This document shows, one piece after another, positions 26,369-34,480 of a stretch of DNA of 64,000 nt; the stretch's first letter is position 1; every line of letters starts with the position of its first letter. The position numbers were made by a program, and so were the translations under genes. The notes under the pieces are model-generated. The model ran no database searches. It was given only the letters and a program-made list of their open reading frames with translations, and was not told the origin of the DNA. Source of the DNA: Gammaproteobacteria bacterium (GTDB lineage Bacteria > Pseudomonadota > Gammaproteobacteria > Pseudomonadales > Azotimanducaceae); NCBI GenBank assembly GCA_026707945.1, contig JAPOVV010000115.1, positions 1 to 64,000 of the forward strand. The letters run 5' to 3'.

Positions 26369-28428
26369 TGACAGAAGAAGTACTCGAGTCAGAATCAGAA
26401 GAATCGTCAGAGTCTCATCGGCTTACGATCGCGGAAGAGCTGGTCTTGCTGATGTTGAAGGACGACCTAGGTTTCGTGGCAGCACCGACTTCAGACTGGC
26501 GGATGTGGTGTGGATTTGCCGGAGCCGTCATACTAGATCTTTCGTTCCGAAACCGTGTTGATGCCGATCTTGAACACCTAGTTGTGATCGATCCGACGCC
26601 CATCGGTGATGTAGTCTTGGATCCCGCGCTTGAGATCATCGCTTATGAGCAAACGCCGCGCACCCCCCAGTATTGGGTTGAGTACTTTGCGCCGAACGCG
26701 GACGTATTCATCGAGTTCGTACTGCAAAGACTCGTCAATTTAGGCATCCTCGTGCATGACACGGGTGGCTACTGGCAGCTGAGCAACAAGGTCTTACGCA
26801 CGGGTCAATATATTGGACCCGGGTTAGAACAACAGGAAGAGGTTAAGGCGCGAATTCGTCGTGCCTTATTTGACGAGGAAATACCAGACCCACATGATGT
26901 GACGTTAATCGGATTGCTTTTGGTCTGCGACGGTTTCCGGTCCATGCTAGACGCCGACGAGTTCGAGATGGCACAGGAACGCATCCAGCTCCTCGCGAGC
27001 ATGGATCTGTTCGGGCAGGCGATCCGATCGGCAGTAGGTGATTCGGACCCCGCATCGGCTCAACCGGATCGGCCGAAGAGGCTACCTGTACCGAAGGTGA
27101 AGCTAAGCGCTTATTTGAAATCTAAATCGCTCCGACGAAAGGACATGTGTCGTTTTCTCTCCGAAATGTACGAAGAGTACGGTCCTGTCTTCAGGCTCGC
27201 CCTGTTTGGAAAAGGCAATGTGGTGTTAGCGGGCGCCGACATGAACCAATGGGTGGCTCGACGTGGACGACTGTATCTAAGAACGCGCGACTACCTCGAA
27301 GATTTTCAGACCGCATGGGGTACAGCTCGATCGATCGCTAGCATGGACGGCGCGGATCATTTTCGAATGCGCAAGATTTATCGTGCGGGCACTGCTCGTG
27401 CGGTAGTGGAGGATCGGCTTGGTGACGTATTCCGAATTGGTCGAGAGCGCATCGGAACGTGGTTAGACGGCGATGTGATACCGGGTGAAATGGAATGCCA
27501 GCGTCTCACCGGTTGCCAAATTGCTCAGCTCACTACAAGTATCGACCCGGCCATTGGCGTGCTCGACGGTCTTCTTGAGTATGAGTTTCGCGCCTTGAAG
27601 GTGCACGTGATGGGAGTGATGCCGAAGATCATGCTTCAGACACCACGTATGAAACGATATCTCAAAGATGTACTGGAAGTTTATCGTCAAATCCACGTAA
27701 GTCATACGGAGGAAGAACGGGCTGGAAAACCACGCGATTTCGTCGACGATTTGCTGACACTTCACAAATCGGATCCTCAGTTTCTACCGCAAACCGATCT
27801 CGAATTTGCGTTTCTGGCAACGTTGATTGCCGGCCACTACTTAGGTAGTCAAATGAGCTTCGCGCTGTACGAAATGATGAAGCATCCAGATTGTTACGAC
27901 AGAGTCGCCGCGGAAGCGGATGCGCTTTTCGAGGGCGGCGATCCTACGAAGGATGAAGTCACGATGGACAGCATAGATTTCACCCATCGTTTCATCATGG
28001 AGGTGATGCGCTTACATCCTGTCATACCAGTCCATAGCCGAATGGCGATGAACGAATTTGAAGTAGACGACTACCTCGTACCTGCACGAAGTAGCATCTT
28101 AGTGGCCTTTACCGCAACCCAATATTTGGAAGAACACTTTAAAGAAGCGGATAAGTTTGACCCCGATAGGTTCGGTCCGGATCGGGAAGAACATCGAAAA
28201 CGCGGAGCTTTCTATCCATTCGGGTTAGGTACCCACACGTGTTTAGGATCGCGCTTCACCGAATTGCACTTGGTATCGAATTTGTTGCTCGTCGCACACC
28301 ATTGCGAACTTGAGATGATTCCGAAAGACTATGAACTGAAATTGAGTCCATTGCCAAAATTTAGTCCAAACAAGAGCTTTAAATTTAAAGTGAAGAGCCT
28401 TCGCAATCCGTTGCCGACAGCTGCATAA
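26368..28428 (+). CDS. GPP34 (GOLPH3) domain fused to cytochrome P450
   Basis: 686 residues, GTG start overlapping the Rieske stop. Residues ~17-215 are a GPP34 domain: LTIAEELVLLMLKDD, FAGAVILDLSFRNRV, VVIDPTPIGDVVLDPAL, FVLQRLVNLGIL, VKARIRRALF. In eukaryotes GOLPH3 binds phosphatidylinositol-4-phosphate. The remainder (~235-686) is a P450. It has the heme-Cys motif FGLGTHTCLG with Cys625, ExxR in FIMEVMRLHP, and I-helix IAGHYLGSQ, where the usual acid is His, as in CYP51. No transmembrane anchor is evident, so the GPP34 part may dock the enzyme on membrane. No frameshift or stop separates the two domains. The fusion is unusual to my knowledge. Substrate is unproven; a sterol is suggested by context. 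Confidence 0.92.
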   Translation: MTEEVLESESEESSESHRLTIAEELVLLMLKDDLGFVAAPTSDWRMWCGFAGAVILDLSFRNRVDADLEHLVVIDPTPIGDVVLDPALEIIAYEQTPRTPQYWVEYFAPNADVFIEFVLQRLVNLGILVHDTGGYWQLSNKVLRTGQYIGPGLEQQEEVKARIRRALFDEEIPDPHDVTLIGLLLVCDGFRSMLDADEFEMAQERIQLLASMDLFGQAIRSAVGDSDPASAQPDRPKRLPVPKVKLSAYLKSKSLRRKDMCRFLSEMYEEYGPVFRLALFGKGNVVLAGADMNQWVARRGRLYLRTRDYLEDFQTAWGTARSIASMDGADHFRMRKIYRAGTARAVVEDRLGDVFRIGRERIGTWLDGDVIPGEMECQRLTGCQIAQLTTSIDPAIGVLDGLLEYEFRALKVHVMGVMPKIMLQTPRMKRYLKDVLEVYRQIHVSHTEEERAGKPRDFVDDLLTLHKSDPQFLPQTDLEFAFLATLIAGHYLGSQMSFALYEMMKHPDCYDRVAAEADALFEGGDPTKDEVTMDSIDFTHRFIMEVMRLHPVIPVHSRMAMNEFEVDDYLVPARSSILVAFTATQYLEEHFKEADKFDPDRFGPDREEHRKRGAFYPFGLGTHTCLGSRFTELHLVSNLLLVAHHCELEMIPKDYELKLSPLPKFSPNKSFKFKVKSLRNPLPTAA

Positions 28429-28495
28429 CGAATAGGAAGCGTCAACGAGAACTCCGTCTGTTCGGTGCTGTTCTGCGTAACTTAGCTTCGGTAGG

Positions 28496-31400
28496 TTAGT
28501 CGGGGTAGACGTCGGTACGCGGCGTACCACCCACTGGCAAGGCGCCTCGGATTCGCTTAAGCCACTTTGTGCCCGTTTCTACGACGGCAACCGGGAGAAT
28601 TAACAACGCCGGTGTTACCACGAGAGTGAGGATGGTCGCGAACGAGAGACCGAATGCAATCGCTTGGGCGAGTGGCACCCAATAGGTTGAGAGATTACCT
28701 CCTGACGTCCACGTACGATTGATGAAATCTATGGACTGATGGCTTGCAAGCGGCAACAGACCTATCATCGTCGTGACAGTAGTCAGTATGACGGGTCGTA
28801 GTCTCTGTAAACCCGTTAAGGTCACGAGTCGTACCAGATCAAATTCCGGATGTTCTTTACGGCCTTGGTTGAACGTATCTATCAGGACAATACTGTTGTT
28901 TACGACGATACCTGCCAACGCGATGATCCCCACGCCACTCAGGATAGCACTAAAAGGTGAATTGGTGATCACCAAGCCGAGGAACACACCCGCTGTCGAT
29001 AGCACGATCGCAAAAATCGTAACGAACGACTGATAGATACTGTTGTACTGTGTCACGAGTAGAACGAACATCAAGAGCAACGCGAAGGAAAACGCCTTCG
29101 CAACGAAATCAATCGATTCGGCTTGATCTTCTGCCGTACCTCTAAAGCGAATGCCAACATCCGGGTCGAACGCTTGCTCATCCAACCAAGCTTGGATTTC
29201 ATTGATTTTCGCATCAGCCAGAACTCCCGGCATGACGTCTGCTTGGATCACGTGGATATCGCGTTGATCCCGACGCTGTATTGCGTCTTGACGCTTGACA
29301 GCACGACGTGTTACGAAATTTGAAATCGGCACTAACCCTTCATTTGTAGCGATTTGCAGTTCATCGAGCTGATCAATACTGCGACTGGTGGCTGAGAATC
29401 GAAGCCGAATATCGAGGGCTTCATCGGCGTCGTTTGGACGGTATTCACCGAGCTTGGCACCGTCGGTTATTAGTTGTGCGGCGAGTCCGACTGTAGTTAC
29501 ATCGACACCGAATAGCGCGGCCTTCGCACGATCCACGTCCAGCTGCCATTCGAAGCCGGGAAGTGGGAGCGTGTCTTCGAGGTTTCGGAGGCCGGACACG
29601 TCATTGATCAGATGTTCCCGTACTCTCTCGACGATAGGCGCAAGTTTTTCCCTTTCGCGGGCGGAAAACTGAATGAAAATCGGCTTACCGGCAAGAAGTT
29701 GACCTTCAAACGGCTTGAGATCTACGACGATGCCACCTATTTGAGCTGATTTGTCTCGGATTTCCTCGCCAATTTCGATGCCATTTCGAGTGCGTTGATT
29801 CGCTTCGTGTAGTTCGACCCATATGGTCCCGATGACATCGGCTGCTGAGCCACCTCTATACGTCTGGCGCTGGCCTTCGCCTCGTTCGAAGCCGCTACTG
29901 ATAAATGTACTTGTTTCCTTTACTCCGTCAGTCTCGACGATGGCTCGTTCTACCTCTTTGACGAGCGCATGCGCCTCTTCAATATTCAGATTGCCCCGCG
30001 CACGTACAAAAGCTTGGGAGTAAACCGGATCGTTTTCGTTGAAGAATATGACGCCAAGATCACGCACGTTATAAAGAGAAAAAATCCCGTATACAGTTAA
30101 CACGATCGCCACGAGCGTGAAAAAGGTGTGACGCGCCGCAGATGAAATGAGTTTAGCGTACAAACGCGAAAAGCCTTTGAGCTGGTCAATATCTCGTTCC
30201 CAAGGGCTGGTCTCGCGTGAGGTCACTTCGCGTTCGATGATGTGCCTTGAAAGCGTGGCACCTACGCTTGGCACAAAGATCAATGTGTAGACGAGAGATC
30301 CGACCAAAACTGCGAGTACCGTGAGGGGTAGGTAGCGCATGTATTCGCCTGGTACGCCAGGCCAAAACAGCAACGGTAGAAACGCAGCGAGCGTCGTCGC
30401 TGTCGACGCGGTTACCGGTGTAAACATCCGGCGTGCGGCCTCAGCATAGCCTCGTTCGCCGGAAGCGCCAGCTTCCATGCGACGTTCGGCATCCTCGGTC
30501 ACGATGATGGCACCATCGATCAACATGCCAAGTGCCATCAACATCCCGAACATAACCATAAAGTTGAACGAGTGGCCGAACAACCATAAGAAGACTAGCG
30601 CGAACAGGAAAGAGACGGGAATCGAAAGGGCAACGATAACGCTACTGCGCAGACCGATAGACGGGAGAACGACGGCAAGCACAAGGAATAACGCGGTAAC
30701 GATATTTCCTTCTAACTCCGTTACTTGCTGCATATCGAAGGCCGATGCGTCGCGCGTTATGAATAACTCGATGTTGTCTGGCATCGTCGGTTGAAGCTCG
30801 TCAATTACTTCACGTATGGCTCGCGTCGTGTCGATTGAATTGGCACCGACTTGCCGATAGGGAAACAGCGAAACTGCCTGCTTGCCGTTAGCACGAACAT
30901 AGTGCGTTCGATCCTTGAATGTACGCCGTACCGTCGCAACGTCCGCTAACGTCACAACAGTTTCGCCGTCCGTAAAGAGAGGCAGATCAATAAGATCCTT
31001 TGCCTCTTCGACGACACTCGGTATCTTGAGGGCTATGCTGCCTTTCCCGGAGTCCAACGAACCTGCCGGTATCAATTGATTGTTCCGCGTGAGCGCGAAG
31101 ATCAGTTGCTCGACGGTAATCCCATTTGCGAGCAAGCGCGCCGGTTCAACGGTAATTTCCAGCACTTCGTCACGTTGGCCTTGAATCACGACCGAACGAA
31201 TACCTGGTACTGTTTCAATTCGGTCACGCAGACTCCGTGCAATATCCAACACAAGACGCTCAGACGCGTTTTCACTAACTAGATTGATCTGAACGATTGG
31301 AAAGTCAGTACTTGCGGTCTCCGTGACAACCGGCTCTTCGGCGGTAACAGGTAGCTCAGGTTTGGCGCGGTCGACGGCTTCGCGTACGTCAGCCATTGCG

Positions 31401-31714
31401 ACATCGATATCCATGGAGGCATCAAACTCGACGGATATGTAGGCAATGTGTTCTGCACCGGTGCCCGTAATCTCCTTGACGTTGTCGAGTGCCTTCAGTT
31501 CAAGTTCGATCGGGCGGATAAGTAATCGCGTCGCGTCTTCCGGTGAAATGCCTTCATGTACCACAGTGATCACGAAATAGGGTATCTCAACGCGTGGCTC
31601 GCTCTCAGTCGGGATCGACAAGCGCGCGACGACGCCAAATATCACGATACCGACCATGATCAAGATCATGGAGCGTTTCCGCTCCATTGCAATCTCAATG
31701 AGTTTTTCTTTCAT
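28496..31714 (-). CDS. RND multidrug/lipid efflux permease
   Basis: 1072 residues, the size and plan of an AcrB/HAE-1-type pump: first helix at residues ~15-30, large periplasmic loop, helices 2-6 at ~335-480, a second loop, and a C-terminal helix bundle. TM4 reads GMLMALGMLIDGAIIVTED, so the usual Asp-Asp proton-relay pair is Asp-Gly. It extrudes substrates by proton antiport. It lies 49 bp downstream of its adaptor gene on the same strand. No outer-membrane channel gene is nearby. Position between the P450 and methyltransferase genes suggests a possible lipid or sterol export role, which is speculative. Confidence 0.93.
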   Translation of the reverse strand: MKEKLIEIAMERKRSMILIMVGIVIFGVVARLSIPTESEPRVEIPYFVITVVHEGISPEDATRLLIRPIELELKALDNVKEITGTGAEHIAYISVEFDASMDIDVAMADVREAVDRAKPELPVTAEEPVVTETASTDFPIVQINLVSENASERLVLDIARSLRDRIETVPGIRSVVIQGQRDEVLEITVEPARLLANGITVEQLIFALTRNNQLIPAGSLDSGKGSIALKIPSVVEEAKDLIDLPLFTDGETVVTLADVATVRRTFKDRTHYVRANGKQAVSLFPYRQVGANSIDTTRAIREVIDELQPTMPDNIELFITRDASAFDMQQVTELEGNIVTALFLVLAVVLPSIGLRSSVIVALSIPVSFLFALVFLWLFGHSFNFMVMFGMLMALGMLIDGAIIVTEDAERRMEAGASGERGYAEAARRMFTPVTASTATTLAAFLPLLFWPGVPGEYMRYLPLTVLAVLVGSLVYTLIFVPSVGATLSRHIIEREVTSRETSPWERDIDQLKGFSRLYAKLISSAARHTFFTLVAIVLTVYGIFSLYNVRDLGVIFFNENDPVYSQAFVRARGNLNIEEAHALVKEVERAIVETDGVKETSTFISSGFERGEGQRQTYRGGSAADVIGTIWVELHEANQRTRNGIEIGEEIRDKSAQIGGIVVDLKPFEGQLLAGKPIFIQFSAREREKLAPIVERVREHLINDVSGLRNLEDTLPLPGFEWQLDVDRAKAALFGVDVTTVGLAAQLITDGAKLGEYRPNDADEALDIRLRFSATSRSIDQLDELQIATNEGLVPISNFVTRRAVKRQDAIQRRDQRDIHVIQADVMPGVLADAKINEIQAWLDEQAFDPDVGIRFRGTAEDQAESIDFVAKAFSFALLLMFVLLVTQYNSIYQSFVTIFAIVLSTAGVFLGLVITNSPFSAILSGVGIIALAGIVVNNSIVLIDTFNQGRKEHPEFDLVRLVTLTGLQRLRPVILTTVTTMIGLLPLASHQSIDFINRTWTSGGNLSTYWVPLAQAIAFGLSFATILTLVVTPALLILPVAVVETGTKWLKRIRGALPVGGTPRTDVYPD

Positions 31715-31763
31715 CTAGTAGTAGTTCAGCAAAACCGACGGGTAGTACTCGTGTGTGGGGAGG

Positions 31764-32870
31764 TCAACCGGAGACCCACTGGACATCAACCCGTTGACCC
31801 GGTGAGACAAGATCTTGGCCGACTGTGATGATGACGACGTTAGTCGATAAACCACTAACCCAAAGACCATCGCTGTCCTCGGTAACTATCTCGACCTCGT
31901 GAAACTCGACTAAAGAGTTGTTTACTGTGTGGATGCCGAGGGTGCCGTCATCTCCTAACACTAATATCGCGGATGACACCTGATGTGCCATATGCGGCAT
32001 TAACGGCAAACCGACTTCTGCTGTTACTCCTGACCTGATTTCGTAGCCTTCGTTTGGCACCGCGACTTCCACACGAAAAGTACGTGAACTGTCAGCAGCT
32101 TGTTTGCCTATGAACGACACTTCGCCTGCTACGACACGTCCTGTCGCAAGAGTTGCACTAACCTCGGAACCTAACGTTATTTGATCGACAAACTGCTCAG
32201 GAATGTGGACGACAGCGTAAATCGGGTCTAGGTCTAGGATGGTCGCGCAGGGTGAACCAGGAACGAAAAAGTCTCCGACAGTTGCGTGAACACGCTCAAC
32301 GAAACCTGAAATCGGTGCACGAACGACAATATTGGCAAGTGCTTCTTCCGCGAGTACCAACGCATGTTGCATAGCGCTTAGGTTAGCTTTTGCCGCAACA
32401 ACCTCGGACTCGCGCTGGTAGTCGTTCTCGCGTAGTCGCAATGCACCCTCATGTTCAAGTCGGGCGAGTGTCACGGCATCATTGGCGGCTTTTACCCGAG
32501 CATCTCGGTCGTTGACTTCAACGGTACAGATCGGGTCGCCTTTTCTTACGGTAGCTCCGTCATCCGCGTTCCGCTTAATGACTTGACCGGTCGTTTCCGA
32601 TTGCACCGAAGCAACATGTTTAACTTCTGTTTTGCCGTTGAGAGCTAACACACGCGCTTTTTCCGAAGCTACGCTACGTCGCGCTCGCACTGTGACCGGC
32701 TTTCGGGCATTCGCCCGTTCAGCAGCGGCATCGTTAAGCTGCGCGAGACTCGGCTGAATTTCTGTTTCGTCTGCGGCTAATACACCGGACAGCAGCCAAA
32801 TCAGCGCGAGAGCGAATACGGTCGCTGTAGCGGTCGCCCGCCACGCTAGGTCAGACGAGAGGCTGAACAT
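31764..32870 (-). CDS. RND efflux periplasmic adaptor (membrane fusion protein)
   Basis: 368 residues. An N-terminal hydrophobic segment (residues ~10-32, ending LLSGVLAAD) serves as signal or anchor. Then come a lipoyl half-motif (ETTGQVIKRNADDGATVRKGDPICTV), a helical hairpin, and the second lipoyl half (IVVRAPISGFVERVHATVGDFFVPGSPCATILDLDPIYA), a beta-barrel domain and a C-terminal membrane-proximal domain. It connects the RND permease to an outer-membrane channel. First gene of a two-gene operon with the permease. Confidence 0.92.
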   Translation of the reverse strand: MFSLSSDLAWRATATATVFALALIWLLSGVLAADETEIQPSLAQLNDAAAERANARKPVTVRARRSVASEKARVLALNGKTEVKHVASVQSETTGQVIKRNADDGATVRKGDPICTVEVNDRDARVKAANDAVTLARLEHEGALRLRENDYQRESEVVAAKANLSAMQHALVLAEEALANIVVRAPISGFVERVHATVGDFFVPGSPCATILDLDPIYAVVHIPEQFVDQITLGSEVSATLATGRVVAGEVSFIGKQAADSSRTFRVEVAVPNEGYEIRSGVTAEVGLPLMPHMAHQVSSAILVLGDDGTLGIHTVNNSLVEFHEVEIVTEDSDGLWVSGLSTNVVIITVGQDLVSPGQRVDVQWVSG

Positions 32871-33259
32871 TAACGACTCCCCGACAAAATTTCACGTCGA
32901 ACTATACATAGTTTCGAACGTTCTCTGCCTTATTACGAAGTACGTTCCAGATAGATTCGAACGAGAGTTTGTTGAACAGCCATCTGCAATGCAAGTCTCT
33001 ATTGGAAAATGCGTCGGCGAAGCGTGGCTGTGCTAACTCCGATGACCTAGTCGCAGACCGAGTGCAAACGACGAAGTTGCTGTACAGTGGACACTTGAGA
33101 CGTGCATTCATTTGCACTTTAGCAGAAATTGACGACCGATCGATACTTTGATGGTAGATAGAGAGAATCGCGATTCTGAACTACAATGCGCCCGCAAAGG
33201 GGAGGCTGTATCCGTCGGCTCTTACCTTTCTAATTGACCCGTGCTTCATAGGTAGAGAC
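32871..33259. other. Intergenic region between the divergent adaptor and methyltransferase genes
   Basis: About 389 bp between start codons pointing away from each other, so it should hold both promoters. I see no gene, RNA or clear inverted repeat here. Short ORFs inside it lack recognisable motifs. Confidence 0.5.
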
Positions 33260-34300
33260 TTGCCGAGCGACATTAAATTTTTCAGTCTTATTCGCCGGAT
33301 GCGCAGCGCCTATGCGCATTGGTCTGCAGATAGCCGATTAAGTCGACTCGAAAGTCGATCTGATAAGCGATTACGCGGTGAAATAAAGGATGAGGACTAC
33401 GATCACGCGGAAATCGTCAACGATTATTACGATCTATGCCACGAATTTATGGAATACGGTTGGGGGGACTCGCTCCACTTCGCACCAATCGCATCTAATG
33501 AGTCGTTAGAAGAAGCTGTCGTACGACACCAGCGATTGATGATTGAGAAACTTCAGTTAAAAGAGTCGTCGCAGGTGATTGATGTGGGCTGCGGTGTAGG
33601 CGGGCCGATGCGGCGTGTGGCGAAGGAAGCTGGTGTCAAGGTCTTTTGTATCAACAACAATGAATATCAACTGTCTCAAGCGAAACTAAAAAATGAGGCT
33701 GCGAAACTGGACCATCTAGCGGAATACGTGAAATGCAATTTCATGGATATGAGTGCATTGCAACCGAACATGTTCGATGCTGGATACGCGATTGAGTCAA
33801 CGTGTCACGCCCCCGACAAGCGGCGTGCTTTTGCAGAGATTTTTCGTGTGCTAAAACCCGGTGCAAGGTTGTGGGGTCAAGAAATGTGTTTGACGAACGC
33901 CTTTGAACCAGCAAACCAACGCCATCAGACATTGAAGAAAGAATTGATGCGCGGGATCGCACTGAAAGACATTGCGTCGTTTCAGGAGGTAAATCGCACG
34001 TTGGAGGCCGTCGGATTTGAGGTTTTAGAGGCTAATGACCTGGCGGAAGAATCGAGTACACCTTGGTATAACCCGATGGTAAGCCAGAGTGGTTCGTTAG
34101 GAAATTTCTTTCGCCGAACACCGATCGGTCGAGGTGTAATGCAGTGGACGATTCGACTTACCGAATTCGTAGGGTTGTTCCCACCGCACGCTCACAAAGT
34201 CGTGAAGATGATGGATCGAACGGCGGAGGCATACGTAAATGGTGGAAAAGAGGGTGTTTTTACGCCCTTATATTGTTTTGTAGCACAGAAACCGATCTAA
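33260..34300 (+). CDS. Erg6-like sterol C24-methyltransferase
   Basis: 346 residues from TTG 33260 (ATG 33299 possible). It is collinear with yeast Erg6 over almost its whole length. Region I is MEYGWGDSLHFAP (64-76), the SAM site is VIDVGCGVGGP (106-116), then INNNEYQL (131-138) and AIESTCHAPDK (177-187). The C-terminal sterol-methyltransferase domain has STPWYNPM (266-273), FFRRTPIGRG (283-292) and GGKEGVFTPLY..VAQKP. This level of match goes well beyond generic SAM methyltransferases such as tocopherol or cyclopropane enzymes. Such enzymes alkylate the sterol side chain at C-24. Bacterial homologues are known from only a few uncultured lineages. No squalene monooxygenase or oxidosqualene cyclase is in the window, so substrate may be made elsewhere or taken up. 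No other gene overlaps it. Confidence 0.92.
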   Translation: MPSDIKFFSLIRRMRSAYAHWSADSRLSRLESRSDKRLRGEIKDEDYDHAEIVNDYYDLCHEFMEYGWGDSLHFAPIASNESLEEAVVRHQRLMIEKLQLKESSQVIDVGCGVGGPMRRVAKEAGVKVFCINNNEYQLSQAKLKNEAAKLDHLAEYVKCNFMDMSALQPNMFDAGYAIESTCHAPDKRRAFAEIFRVLKPGARLWGQEMCLTNAFEPANQRHQTLKKELMRGIALKDIASFQEVNRTLEAVGFEVLEANDLAEESSTPWYNPMVSQSGSLGNFFRRTPIGRGVMQWTIRLTEFVGLFPPHAHKVVKMMDRTAEAYVNGGKEGVFTPLYCFVAQKPI

Positions 34301-34480
34301 CGTTTAGCAATTTGTACAGTTGATCTCTGATTGATCGAATCACCGCATTTAAAAGAAAAACCGACGATACATTAACTGAAATCGCTCGCGCATCGTCCGC
34401 TACATACTGAGAGGGTCGAGAGCTTCAATTTCAATAACGATTAATGTATACTCCCGTGACACGCTCCATTTGGGTATCCG

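Noticed and set aside
24214-34300. Complete de novo sterol biosynthesis cluster
   Set aside because: No squalene epoxidase, oxidosqualene cyclase or C-14 reductase is in the window.
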